NCBI RefSeq assembly: GCF_029892045.1
Contig: NZ_CP120368.1
Location: 2,416,001-2,480,000 of the forward strand
Source of the DNA: Sinorhizobium numidicum
Lineage (GTDB): Bacteria > Pseudomonadota > Alphaproteobacteria > Rhizobiales > Rhizobiaceae
Reading direction: 5' to 3'
Length of the DNA: 64,000 bases
Below the pieces are notes generated by a model. The model saw nothing but the letters and a program-made list of their open reading frames with translations, had not been told where the DNA came from and searched no databases. The position numbers and the translations under genes were made by a program. Shown one piece after another: positions 1 through 7,962 of the stretch (positions are counted from its first letter, which is position 1; each line of letters begins with the position of its first letter).

Positions 1-37
1 GACGAGCACAGGAATGAGGGTGATGGGGCGGCACCCC

Positions 38-139
38 ACTGCATGGTTTTTTAAATCGGAACCGATTGGGACAAAACCATGCCGCAAGTCAAAGTGCTAC
101 AGCGACTTTATGCGTCTGAAAAGACTCACTGCGGTGTAG
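38..139. repeat. RIME-like two-hairpin repeat (copy 1)
   Basis: A first imperfect hairpin (TGCATGGTTTTTTAAATCGG arm at 40-59) is followed by the linker resembling CAATTCAAAGTGCTACAG and a second hairpin around the TGCGTCTGAAAAGAC loop. It ends at the stop codon of the neighbouring minus-strand gene, so it lies in that gene's 3' flank. Several mismatches show it is a decayed copy. Bases 1-37 hold nothing I recognise. Confidence 0.75.
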
Positions 140-367
140 TCATTTGCGCTTTCGGGCAGCCTTCTTCTTTTCCGGCGCAGCCTCGGCGTTTGCCGCCTCG
201 GCAGCTTCCTTTTCCAGCCTCAACTGTTTGAGACGTGCGGTCTTTTTCAAGCGCGCGGCCGCCTCCTGTTCGATGATCGCGCGCGACGCCAGCGTCGCCT
301 GGTCGGCGCGATCAGTCGGATTCTTCTTTTCAGGCTTGAACAGGCGATTGCCTCCAGTATCCCGCAT
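140..367 (-). CDS. Small lysine/alanine-rich basic protein, unknown function
   Basis: A 75-residue cytoplasmic protein with no signal peptide or membrane segment. The middle and C-terminal parts are highly charged, with an Ala/Glu/Lys-rich likely helical stretch at about residues 30-65 and a basic end, KKKAARKRK. A good AAGGAGA ribosome binding site precedes the ATG. I do not recognise a named domain. The composition would suit a nucleic-acid-associated or stress protein, but that is only a guess. Confidence 0.6.
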   Translation of the reverse strand: MRDTGGNRLFKPEKKNPTDRADQATLASRAIIEQEAAARLKKTARLKQLRLEKEAAEAANAEAAPEKKKAARKRK

Positions 368-419
368 GCCGAGTTCTCCTTTCCTGCAGCGCGCGCCAGT
401 TAGGAGCGCGAAAAACCCT

Positions 420-523
420 ACTGCATGGTTCCTAAAATCGGAACTGATCTAAGGATGAATCATACAGCAATTCAAAGCGTTACGGCGACTTTTGTGCGTC
501 TTGGAGGACGCACGGCGTTGTAA
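420..523. repeat. RIME-like two-hairpin repeat (copy 2)
   Basis: It has the same order of parts as the other copies: a TGCATGGTTCCTAAAATCGG arm, the linker CAATTCAAAG, then a second hairpin with GTGCGTC/GACGCAC arms. It is diverged from the best copies and fills most of the gap between the basic protein and the cold shock gene. Confidence 0.75.
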
Positions 524-542
524 CCATCGGCCGAAGCGCAAA

Positions 543-575
543 ATAAAAAAGGCCGGGCGAACCCGACCTTCCTCA
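543..575 (-). terminator. Rho-independent terminator downstream of the cold shock gene
   Basis: Read on the minus strand, the arms AAGGTCGGG and CCCGGCCTT close a TTCG tetraloop and are followed by TTTTATTTT. It lies about 85 bases beyond the stop codon of the cold shock gene and fits as its terminator. Confidence 0.75.
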
Positions 576-660
576 TCACCTCAACCTGCCAGTGCCAGTA
601 CATCCGTGGTCAAAGGCTGGGAGATGACAATCTCGTTGCATACGAGCTTGAGCATTACGC

Positions 661-870
661 TCAGAGCGCGCGCAGGTTTTCCGCGGACGTCTTGCCCGAG
701 CGGCGGTCCTGGGTGACCTCGTAGCTTACCTTCTGGCCGTCCTTGAGTGTGGACAGGCCGGCGCGCTCAACCGCCGAGATATGGACGAACACGTCATTCG
801 TGCCGTCGTCCGGCTGGATAAAGCCGAAGCCCTTGGTGCTATTGAACCATTTTACCGTTCCAGAAGCCAC
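661..870 (-). CDS. cspA: Cold shock protein, CspA family
   Basis: A 69-residue single cold shock domain (OB fold) that binds single-stranded RNA or DNA and melts mRNA structure. Both RNA-binding motifs are present: RNP1 as KGFGFI (residues 13-18) and RNP2 as VFVHI (27-31). The length is normal for the family. The start codon is GTG, with an AAAGGA-like ribosome binding site upstream. A terminator follows at 543-575. Rhizobia carry several csp paralogues, so the exact paralogue and whether it is cold-induced cannot be told here. Confidence 0.93.
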   Translation of the reverse strand: MASGTVKWFNSTKGFGFIQPDDGTNDVFVHISAVERAGLSTLKDGQKVSYEVTQDRRSGKTSAENLRAL

Positions 871-1187
871 ACTGATATCCTTTCAATCGCTCATGGAAAA
901 ACAACACCGCGTTTCCACGATGTATTACAACCGATTTTGTCAGGATTTTCGTGACGATGCGCCGAAGCGCAGAAACAAATATCGTCGATCAATATCGATA
1001 AACCCCTATTTAGTCCAGGATTGTGGTTCTTACAAGGCATCATCTATTTTTCTTTTTCCCCTTGGGTATCTGACGAGGCGATCGGAGGAACTCACGCGCA
1101 GCAGAGGTCCGCCCTCTTCCGCGCAATGGACATTTTGCGAGGAAATTTTAAATCTTTGAATATCGATCAACCGCAGGACCAATCCCA
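871..1187. other. Divergent intergenic region between csp and aldo/keto reductase
   Basis: This is about 317 bases between two divergently transcribed genes, and it must contain both promoters. It is AT-richer than its surroundings around 915-1060, as expected for a csp promoter and a long 5' untranslated leader. I see no gene, tRNA or convincing consensus promoter. Confidence 0.4.
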
Positions 1188-2033
1188 ATGCATGACCAGA
1201 TCCCGACCATCACCTTTCCGGACGGACGCAAGATTCCCGCGCTCGGCCAGGGCACCTGGCGGATGGGCGAAAACCGGACGAAGGCGGCGGAGGAAGTCCG
1301 CAGCCTGCAGTCCGGCCTCGACCTCGGCATGACCCTGATCGATACTGCGGAAATGTACGGCAGCGGCGCTTCCGAGCGTATCGTCGGAGAAGCGATCAAG
1401 GGCCGCCGCGATGAGGCCTTCGTCGTCAGCAAAGTGCTCCCCTCCAACGCCAGCCGTTCAGGCACCATCGCCGCCTGCGAGCGCAGTCTCAAAAATCTCG
1501 GCACCGACGATCTCGATCTCTACCTCCTGCACTGGCGCGGCGGTTATCCGCTTGCCGACACCGTCGCCGCCTTCGAGGAGTTAAAAAAGGCCGGCAAGAT
1601 CCGCGCCTGGGGCGTCTCGAACTTCGATGTCGATGACATGGAGGAACTGGAAACGGTGGCGGACGGCGGAAACGCCGCGACCAACCAGGTACTTTATAAT
1701 CTTGCCCGCCGCGGCATCGAATATGACCTTCTGCCCTGGTGCCGCGACCGCGGCATGCCGATTATGGCCTATTCGCCTCTCGACGAGGGCCGTCTGCTCC
1801 ACAATGCCGACCTGATTCACATCGCCAAGGCGCATCAGGCAACGCCTGCGCAGATAGCGCTTGCCTTCCTCAAGAGCCGGTCGGGTGTCATTTCCATTCC
1901 GAAGACCGGCTCCGCCGAGCGCGCCCGGGAAAACCGCGACGCCATGGACATCCATCTGACGGCGGAAAATTTGGCCGAACTCGACCGCCTCTTCCCGCCG
2001 CCTCGACGCAAGACTCGGCTGGAGGTTATCTAG
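1188..2033 (+). CDS. Aldo/keto reductase
   Basis: A 281-residue NADPH-dependent oxidoreductase with the (beta/alpha)8 fold. The catalytic tetrad of the family can be read as Asp52, Tyr57 (DTAEMYG), Lys82 (VVSKV) and His115 (LLHW). The C-terminal NADPH phosphate-binding segment SIPKTGS is present near residue 235. The substrate is not predictable; many relatives reduce aldehydes or 2,5-diketo-gluconate. The gene stands alone. Its TAG stop codon is the first part of a palindromic repeat that begins at 2030. Confidence 0.93.
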   Translation: MHDQIPTITFPDGRKIPALGQGTWRMGENRTKAAEEVRSLQSGLDLGMTLIDTAEMYGSGASERIVGEAIKGRRDEAFVVSKVLPSNASRSGTIAACERSLKNLGTDDLDLYLLHWRGGYPLADTVAAFEELKKAGKIRAWGVSNFDVDDMEELETVADGGNAATNQVLYNLARRGIEYDLLPWCRDRGMPIMAYSPLDEGRLLHNADLIHIAKAHQATPAQIALAFLKSRSGVISIPKTGSAERARENRDAMDIHLTAENLAELDRLFPPPRRKTRLEVI

Positions 2034-2137
2034 AGCATCCCGCTTTCAAGCGGAACCGCTGGAAGCGGACAAGATGCTCTAGAATCTAGAGTGCTAGAGC
2101 GTCCTTTGTGCGTTCACTTGAACGCACGGCGCTCTAG
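2030..2137. repeat. Palindromic repeat with CTAGAGC ends, overlapping the upstream stop codon
   Basis: Two palindromes sit in tandem. The first (about 2030-2083) has TAGAGCATC/GATGCTCTA ends and an inner CCGCTT/AAGCGG pair. The second (about 2094-2137) has CTAGAGCG ends around a GTGCGTTC/GAACGCAC pair. The second resembles hairpin two of the RIME-like elements. The first supplies the stop codon of the aldo/keto reductase. Confidence 0.8.
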
Positions 2138-2159
2138 AACGGAAACGCTGCCGTATCAG

Positions 2160-2202
2160 GGCGCTCATCCGCCTGCCGGCACCTTCTCCCGCACACGGGG
2201 CG
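2160..2202. repeat. Partial copy of a second intergenic repeat type (CTCATCCGCCTGCCGG)
   Basis: The string CTCATCCGCCTGCCGGCACC followed by a short GC-rich inverted repeat resembles a common rhizobial intergenic sequence. A related, reversed and degraded stretch occurs at 26880-27000. I assign it only by similarity between these two places. Confidence 0.4.
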
Positions 2203-2308
2203 CTACTGCATGTTTCCTTAAATCGGAGCCGATTTAAGGAAAAAACATGCGGCAATTCAAAGTGCTACAGCGACCTTTGTGCGTCTGAAGAGACGCACGG
2301 CGCTATAG
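2203..2308. repeat. RIME-like two-hairpin repeat (copy 3, well preserved)
   Basis: The first hairpin has TGCATGTTTCCTTAAATCGG and its near-perfect complement ending in AACATGC. The linker CAATTCAAAGTGCTACAG follows. The second hairpin is GTGCGTCT-gaag-AGACGCAC ending in CTATAG. This copy defines the roughly 105-bp unit found elsewhere in the window. Confidence 0.9.
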
Positions 2309-2351
2309 GGTGAGAGTAAACGCCCACCTCCCCGGTCAGCTACCCACCCGT

Positions 2352-2924
2352 TCACATCCCCTGCGGGCCACGGTTCATCGCGGCGATGCCGGTGCGGCAG
2401 ACCTCGATCAATCCGAGCGGCTTCATGATGGCGATGAACTGCTCGATCTTAGAGGGCTTGCCGGTGATCTCGAAGACGAAGTGCTCGATATTGGCGTCGA
2501 TCACCGCAGCACGGAACGCATCCGCCAACCGCAATGCCTCCACCCGGTGATCGCCGGAGCCATGCACCTTGACGAGCGCCAGTTCGCGCTCGATCGGCCG
2601 GTCATGGCCGAGGCCTGCGGCGCGCACCGTAAGGTCAACGACACGATGCACCGGCACCAGCCGTTCGAGCTGGTTCTTGATCTGCTCGAGCACATGCGGC
2701 GTGCCACGCGTGACGATGGTGATGCGCGACAGATGCGCCTCATGCTCGGTCTCGGAAACCGTCAGGCTCTCGATGTTATAGCCGCGGCCGGAAAAGAGCC
2801 CGATGACGCGGGCGAGCACGCCCGGCTCGTTGTCGACGAGAACGGAGAGCGTATGCGTTTCCGCAAGCTCCGTCTCCTTGGCGATGAAATAGGCGGAGCC
2901 GGTCGGCTGAAGATGTGCGCTCAT
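2352..2924 (-). CDS. ilvH: Acetolactate synthase small (regulatory) subunit
   Basis: A 190-residue regulatory subunit of acetolactate synthase. It has an N-terminal ACT domain (LSVLVDNEPGVLARVIGLFSGRGYNIESL, about residues 26-54) that binds valine for feedback inhibition, and a C-terminal ALS-associated domain. It forms a complex with the large subunit encoded 21 bases upstream, and the two are clearly one operon. The length is slightly above the roughly 163 residues of the E. coli enzyme because of an N-terminal extension, which is usual in alphaproteobacteria. Confidence 0.96.
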   Translation of the reverse strand: MSAHLQPTGSAYFIAKETELAETHTLSVLVDNEPGVLARVIGLFSGRGYNIESLTVSETEHEAHLSRITIVTRGTPHVLEQIKNQLERLVPVHRVVDLTVRAAGLGHDRPIERELALVKVHGSGDHRVEALRLADAFRAAVIDANIEHFVFEITGKPSKIEQFIAIMKPLGLIEVCRTGIAAMNRGPQGM

Positions 2925-2945
2925 TCTATTGTTCCTACCTTTTCA

Positions 2946-4724
2946 TCAAACGAGCTGGCGGCCCTTGGCATCGATCGCGTTGGCGACCGCCTCGTCCGTC
3001 GCTTCGTCGGGCAACAGCATTTCGTTATGCGCCTTGCCGGACGGGATCATCGGGAAGCAGTTGGCGAGATTGGCAACGCGGCAATCGAAGATGACCGGCG
3101 CCGGCGTGTCGATCATCCGACGGATCGCATCGTCCAGTTCGCCAGGCTTTTCGCAGCGGATGCCGACGCCGCCATAGGCTTCGGCAAGTTTGACGAAATC
3201 CGGCATTGCTTCCGTATAGGAATGCGACAGGCGATTGCCGTGGAGAAGCTGCTGCCACTGCCGGACCATGCCCATATACTGGTTGTTCAGGATGAAGATC
3301 TTGACCGGCAAACCGTGTTGAACCGCGCAGGACATTTCCTGAATGCACATCTGGATCGAGGCATCACCGGCAATGTCGATGACCAGGCTCTCCGGATGCG
3401 CGACCTGGACGCCAATGGCGGCCGGGAAGCCGTAGCCCATCGTACCGAGGCCGCCCGAGGTCATCCAGCGGTTCGGCTGCTCGAAACCGTAGAACTGCGC
3501 CGCCCACATCTGGTGCTGGCCGACCTCCGTGGTGATGTAGGTGTCGCGCTCCCTGGTAAGTTCGTAGAGCCGCTGGATCGCATATTGCGGCATGATGACG
3601 TCGTCGCTCGGCAAATAGGCGAGCGAATTGCGGCCCCGCCATTTGGCAATATTGGCCCACCAATCGTCAAGACGCGTCTTGTCGACGGTTTTTGCAGCCG
3701 CGCGCCACAGGCGAACCATGTCTTCGAGAACGGTCGCGACATCGCCAAGGATCGGAACATCGGCGCGGACGTTCTTGTTGATCGAGGACGGGTCGATATC
3801 GATGTGGATCTTCTTCGAGTTCGGCGAGAAGGCGTTGAGCCGACCGGTGATGCGGTCGTCGAAGCGTGCGCCGATGCAGACCATGACGTCGCAGTCATGC
3901 ATCGCCATATTCGCCTCGTAGGTGCCGTGCATGCCGAGCATGCCGAGCCAGTTCTTGCCCGAGGCCGGATAGGCGCCGAGGCCCATCAGCGTCGAGGTGA
4001 TCGGAAAGCCCGTGAGTTCGACCAGTTCGCGCAGGAAATGCGAAGCCTGCGGTCCGGAATTGACGACGCCGCCGCCGGAATAGATGACCGGCTGGCGCGC
4101 CGCCTTCATCAGTGCGACTGCTTCCTCGATCTTCTTCAAGTCGCCCTGCGTCTTCGGCTGATAGCTCTTTTGGGTCGGAACGGCGGAAGGCGGCGTATAG
4201 GTGCCGGTCGCGAACTGGATGTCCTTCGGAACATCGACGACGACCGGGCCGGGACGGCCGGACTGCGCGACGCGGAAGGCCTCATGGATGATGCGCGCGA
4301 GGTCGTTGACGTCCTTAACCAGCCAATTGTGCTTGGTGCAGGGCCGCGTGATACCGACCGTGTCGCACTCCTGGAAAGCGTCCGAGCCGATCAGCGCCGT
4401 TGGGACCTGGCCGGAGATGCAGACGAGCGGGATCGAGTCCATCAGCGCGTCCTGCAGCGGCGTAACCGCGTTGGTCGCTCCCGGCCCGGAGGTGACGAGC
4501 ATGACGCCGACCTTGCCGGTGGAGCGGGCATAGCCTTCGGCCATATGGCCGGCGCCCTGTTCATGGCGGACGAGGATGTGCTGTATGTCTTCCTGCTGAA
4601 AGATCTCGTCATAGATCGGAAGCACGGCGCCACCCGGATAGCCGAAGATATGCTCGACGCCATTGTCTTTCAGTGCCTGGAGAACGATCTCCGCGCCTGT
4701 CATCTGGTTTTCAGTTCCGCTCAT
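2946..4724 (-). CDS. ilvB: Acetolactate synthase large (catalytic) subunit
   Basis: The 592-residue thiamine-diphosphate enzyme of valine, leucine and isoleucine synthesis; rhizobial genomes call it ilvI or ilvB. The catalytic glutamate lies in VRHEQGAGHMAEGYAR, and the ThDP/Mg-binding motif is GDASIQM...NN near residue 450. I start at the ATG at 4724 (MSGTENQ). An in-frame ATG at 4778 directly abuts the T-run of the attenuator and is unlikely to be used. The operon leader at 4779-4891 indicates control by branched-chain aminoacyl-tRNA supply. Confidence 0.96.
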   Translation of the reverse strand: MSGTENQMTGAEIVLQALKDNGVEHIFGYPGGAVLPIYDEIFQQEDIQHILVRHEQGAGHMAEGYARSTGKVGVMLVTSGPGATNAVTPLQDALMDSIPLVCISGQVPTALIGSDAFQECDTVGITRPCTKHNWLVKDVNDLARIIHEAFRVAQSGRPGPVVVDVPKDIQFATGTYTPPSAVPTQKSYQPKTQGDLKKIEEAVALMKAARQPVIYSGGGVVNSGPQASHFLRELVELTGFPITSTLMGLGAYPASGKNWLGMLGMHGTYEANMAMHDCDVMVCIGARFDDRITGRLNAFSPNSKKIHIDIDPSSINKNVRADVPILGDVATVLEDMVRLWRAAAKTVDKTRLDDWWANIAKWRGRNSLAYLPSDDVIMPQYAIQRLYELTRERDTYITTEVGQHQMWAAQFYGFEQPNRWMTSGGLGTMGYGFPAAIGVQVAHPESLVIDIAGDASIQMCIQEMSCAVQHGLPVKIFILNNQYMGMVRQWQQLLHGNRLSHSYTEAMPDFVKLAEAYGGVGIRCEKPGELDDAIRRMIDTPAPVIFDCRVANLANCFPMIPSGKAHNEMLLPDEATDEAVANAIDAKGRQLV

Positions 4725-4778
4725 TGGCCTGCTTCCGTCCCTTTTCAAGGTTTGGGTGAATAGCTTGTTTGGGGGCAT

Positions 4779-4856
4779 AAAAAAAGGCCCCGTCAGGAGC
4801 CTCGTTCAGCGCATGGGTGGCTACCGCCGGATGGTTACACCATCCTGCCCATGCGC
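4779..4856 (-). promoter_or_regulatory. Transcription attenuator of the ilvBH operon
   Basis: On the minus strand the leader holds two nested hairpins around the end of the leader peptide. One pairs GGATGG with CCATCC (4829-4834 and 4840-4845), and one pairs GCGCATGGG with CCCATGCGC (4809-4817 and 4848-4856). A terminator hairpin GGCTCC-TGAC-GGGGCC (4786-4801) followed by seven T residues (4779-4785) ends the leader just before ilvB. This is the classical layout of ribosome-dependent attenuation. Confidence 0.85.
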
Positions 4857-4891
4857 CGTCCCACCACAAGAATAACCGCGAAATTTTTCAT
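4835..4891 (-). CDS. ilv leader peptide (MKNFAVILVVGRRMGRMV)
   Basis: An 18-codon open frame in the 5' leader of ilvBH. Codons 6-10 are Val-Ile-Leu-Val-Val, so all three branched-chain amino acids are sensed in five consecutive codons. The TAA stop (4835-4837) sits in the loop of the GGATGG/CCATCC hairpin, as expected if ribosome position chooses between pause and terminator structures. The upstream ribosome binding site is weak. Identification rests on position, codon content and the downstream terminator. Confidence 0.8.
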   Translation of the reverse strand: MKNFAVILVVGRRMGRMV

Positions 4892-5053
4892 GGGGCGATT
4901 TGATAAACAGAAATCCGTGGCCCGTCAACGCCGATTTGGCAGCGCAACGCCTTCGCTTACCGCTGGAATTTGCCGTTTGGCGCCAGGGCCGTGCGATTCG
5001 CCTCCTCTTTGACGGCGTGTTAGAGTTGCAATGTCCATTAGGGGAGATAAAAA

Positions 5054-5434
5054 ATGGCGACAAGCGTGAAAGAGCTGATGGCTGCCGCGAACGCAGCCGT
5101 GCCAAAGATTACGCCTGCGGAGGCCCGCAAAATGGCCGCCCAACAGAACGCCCTTATTGTTGATGTCCGCGACACCACCGAACTTCAGGCGACTGGAAAG
5201 ATAAGCGGCGCCCTCCATGTCCCACGTGGCATGCTGGAGTTCCGCGCGGATTCAGAAACGCCATACCACGACAAGTCCTTCGCGAAGGATCGACCGATCA
5301 TCCTATACTGCGCATCTGGTGGCCGGTCGGCACTCAGTGGCAAAACCCTTAAGGATCTCGGATACGAGAAGGTATACAATCTCGGAGCCTTCAAGGACTG
5401 GACCGAAGCCGGTGGCGAGGTCCAATCCATTTGA
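5054..5434 (+). CDS. Rhodanese-like sulfurtransferase
   Basis: A 126-residue single-domain rhodanese with no signal peptide. The active-site loop is Cys86 in LYCASGGRSAL, which would carry the persulfide. The CH2A-like motif VDVRDTTEL is near residues 37-45. The ATG follows an AGGGGAG ribosome binding site. Single-domain rhodaneses move sulfur in thiosulfate or cyanide handling or serve as carriers for other enzymes; the neighbours give no hint which. It is divergent from ilvBH. Confidence 0.92.
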   Translation: MATSVKELMAAANAAVPKITPAEARKMAAQQNALIVDVRDTTELQATGKISGALHVPRGMLEFRADSETPYHDKSFAKDRPIILYCASGGRSALSGKTLKDLGYEKVYNLGAFKDWTEAGGEVQSI

Positions 5435-5686
5435 TACGGTCGACGCTGGCCCGTAAATCGGCGGCAACACGGGCCAGCTTGTCGTGGCGTCTCAATGCGT
5501 GGGTTTGATTCAATCGACAATCATCGTAATCCATGAACCAAGGCAAAACACGAGCTACACCACACCCTGCAACCAGTTATTAAGTTCCGTTCGATACCCT
5601 GCGGCGCTATTCGCCGAGGTGCTGCGTTGCTCAACAATGAACTTCATTCCGCGAGCCGTGCCGGGGAGCAGGATCGCCGCGACGGC

Positions 5687-7651
5687 ATGAAGCCGGGTAA
5701 CCGCTTCCTCGGCCGGGTCGTTGCCTGCGGCGGCTCGGGCGCGACCATCGCTGCGGTCGCCGAGCATGGCGAGACCTCGCTCACCGAGCTCTGGTCGGTC
5801 GGCCGGCTGATCTCGATCTCCGTCGGGAGAAACCGCGTCGTCGCCCTCGTCCAATCCATGCAGACCGCCTCCAATGAATGGGGCGAGGAGGCGGACAATA
5901 CCTTCCGCATCGAAGTCGAGCTGATGGGCGAGGTCCATGTCGGCCCGGACGGGCGGGAGGAATTTTCCGCCGGCATCAGCCAATATCCCTATCTCGGCGC
6001 CATCGCCCACCGTATCCGCGCCACCGACCTCGCCCGCATCTATGATTCCGGACAGTTGGACAGTTGCGTCATCGGCAAGCTGACCCAGGACGAAAGCCTC
6101 GACGCCACCATTCATGTGCCCTCGATGCTCGCCAAGCACTTCGCCATCGTCGGCACGACCGGCGTCGGCAAGTCGACCGCGGTCACGCTGCTCCTGAACA
6201 AGGCGATCGCCGCCGATCCGAAGCTGCGCGTCCTGATCCTCGACCCGCACAACGAATTCGCCGCCGCCTTTCCGGACCATGCGGTGGTCATCGAGACGGA
6301 TACGCTCGACCTGCCCTTCTGGTTCTTCCGCCTGGAAGAACTGGCCGAGGTCATCTTCCGCGGCCGGCCGGCCGTACCGGAGGAAATCGACATTCTGCGC
6401 GACGTCATTCCGGATGCGAAGAAGGCCTTCAAGGGCGGCGAATCCGGGCTGATGCGCCGCCAGACCGAGAAGAGCTCTATCACCGCGGATACGCCCGTGC
6501 CCTATCGCATCGCCGACCTGCTGGCGATGATCGACGAACGGATCGGCCGGCTGGAAGGCCGCCATGAAAAGCCGCACCTGCGCTCGCTCAAGGTCAGGAT
6601 CGTGTCCGCGATCAACGACCCGCGTTACCATTTCATGTTCTCCTCGAACACCATCACCGACACGATCCAGGATACGATCGCCCGGATCTTCCGCATTCCC
6701 GGCGAAGGCCGGCCGATCGCCACTTTCGAGCTCGCAGGCATTCCCTCGGAAGTCGTCAATTCGGTCGCCTCGGTGCTTTGCCGCATGGCTTTCGAAATAG
6801 GCCTCTGGAGCAATGGCGGCATCCATATGCTGGTCGTCTGCGAGGAGGCCCACCGCTACGTGCCCGCCGACCCGGCGCTCGGCTTCCTTCCGACGCGCCA
6901 GGCAATCGCCCGCATCGCCAAGGAAGGGCGCAAATACGGAGTGTCGCTCGGCATCATCACCCAGCGCCCCGGCGAACTTGATCCGACGATCCTGTCCCAA
7001 TGCTCGACCGTCTTCGCCATGCGGCTCGCCAACGACCGGGACCAGGAAATTATCCGCTCGGCCATCTCCAATTCGTCGATTTCGACCACGAGCTTTCTCT
7101 CCTCGATCGGCAACGGCGAGGCGATCGCCTTCGGCGAAGCCGTAGCTGTGCCGATGCGCATGCGTTTCACAAGGATCGAGGAGGCACGCCTGCCCCGCGC
7201 CCACGGCATCACCGATCGGGTCGACGAGGACGCCCCGCCCACCGTCGATCTCCGCTCGATCGTCAGCCGCATGCGCGCCATGAACGGACCGGACATCTCC
7301 AACTTCCAGCAAAGCTACCTGGCTGCGCAGAGTGCCCAGCCGGCCGGCCCTGACGACGGCGGCTGGAGCGAGCCGAACTCCGATGCCGAACCGGCGGAAG
7401 CTGCGGGCTTTCAGGAGCCGCCCTTCGAGCCCTATCGTCCCGATATGCTTCCGCGCCCGCTCGAGGCCGTCAATCCGCAACTCGAACGCTTCAACCAGAT
7501 CCGCGAGCAGATCCTCTCCGGCAAGCCGGAAAGGGAAATCCAGGCACAGCCGAATCCGGATTTCGCGAAGCCCGCCGGCGAGCCGCGCCGCGGGGAATCG
7601 CTGCGCGAAAGCCTGCTCAAGCGCCCGCTCGGCAGCCTCATCCGCAAGTAG
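5687..7651 (+). CDS. HerA/DUF87-family ATP-binding protein
   Basis: About 654 residues if started at the ATG at 5687; a TTG at 5627 would add 20 residues. There is an N-terminal HAS-barrel-like region and then a RecA-like ATPase core. Walker A is GTTGVGKST (about residues 156-164) and Walker B is LVVCEEAH (near 383-389), followed by a sensor region GIITQRPGELDPTILSQC. This is the HerA/FtsK-related hexameric translocase class. The C-terminal 120 residues are proline-rich and low in complexity. No NurA nuclease gene is adjacent, so it may act alone or with an unlinked partner. Confidence 0.85.
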   Translation: MKPGNRFLGRVVACGGSGATIAAVAEHGETSLTELWSVGRLISISVGRNRVVALVQSMQTASNEWGEEADNTFRIEVELMGEVHVGPDGREEFSAGISQYPYLGAIAHRIRATDLARIYDSGQLDSCVIGKLTQDESLDATIHVPSMLAKHFAIVGTTGVGKSTAVTLLLNKAIAADPKLRVLILDPHNEFAAAFPDHAVVIETDTLDLPFWFFRLEELAEVIFRGRPAVPEEIDILRDVIPDAKKAFKGGESGLMRRQTEKSSITADTPVPYRIADLLAMIDERIGRLEGRHEKPHLRSLKVRIVSAINDPRYHFMFSSNTITDTIQDTIARIFRIPGEGRPIATFELAGIPSEVVNSVASVLCRMAFEIGLWSNGGIHMLVVCEEAHRYVPADPALGFLPTRQAIARIAKEGRKYGVSLGIITQRPGELDPTILSQCSTVFAMRLANDRDQEIIRSAISNSSISTTSFLSSIGNGEAIAFGEAVAVPMRMRFTRIEEARLPRAHGITDRVDEDAPPTVDLRSIVSRMRAMNGPDISNFQQSYLAAQSAQPAGPDDGGWSEPNSDAEPAEAAGFQEPPFEPYRPDMLPRPLEAVNPQLERFNQIREQILSGKPEREIQAQPNPDFAKPAGEPRRGESLRESLLKRPLGSLIRK

Positions 7652-7734
7652 GGGTACGGACTGCCGAGACGTTCGCTCCCGCGGCCCAGTCATCTCTTGC
7701 GCCAAGGCGTGCTCGCGCTCATGGCCTCGGCGCG

Positions 7735-7796
7735 CTCATTCCTGTGCCTGTCATAGGAATCCAGCCACGGCGCATCCGCGCCGCGAATGACTCCCG
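7735..7796. repeat. Short two-hairpin repeat, family 2 (copy 1)
   Basis: TTCCTGTG-cctgt-CATAGGAA forms one hairpin and CGGCGCA-TC-CGCGCCG a second, ending in AATGACTC. A nearly identical element lies at 63207-63269, so this is a dispersed family distinct from the RIME-like units. Confidence 0.8.
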
Positions 7797-7818
7797 TTCG
7801 AAACATCATCGCCCGAAC

Positions 7819-7844
7819 GGAACTCCGCTGTGCAATCGTGAGTT
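7819..7844 (+). promoter_or_regulatory. Candidate RpoE2/EcfG-type promoter upstream of the peptidase gene
   Basis: GGAAC (7819-7823) is followed 19 bases later by TT (7843-7844). This fits the GGAAC-N18/19-TT pattern described for the general stress sigma factor of Sinorhizobium. An overlapping TTGACA at 7843 lacks a good -10 at normal spacing. The evidence is weak because the -10 part is only two bases. The rest of 7652-7962 shows only the repeat at 7735. Confidence 0.35.
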
Positions 7845-7962
7845 GACATTGCCGTCACACAGGCGAATCCTTCCTATTGTAACCTCGAGGAATAGTGAGC
7901 AGCGGAGCACGTCGAAGGTGCATCGACCCAGGGACTAGCGGCGACAGATTCGGGAGGAACAT

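Noticed and set aside
2203..2308. Reading the RIME-like hairpins as rho-independent terminators or CRISPR-like repeats
   Set aside because: There is no T-run after the stems, they occur in both orientations relative to genes, and there is no regular spacer array.
2310..4763. Very long open frame on the plus strand opposite ilvBH (over 800 codons)
   Set aside because: It is the antisense shadow of two well-conserved genes in GC-rich DNA. Its protein has no recognisable domain and starts inside a repeat.
5555..7705. Long minus-strand frame opposite the HerA-like ATPase
   Set aside because: Arg/Asp/Gly-rich translation without motifs, while the plus strand holds Walker A and B motifs in order.
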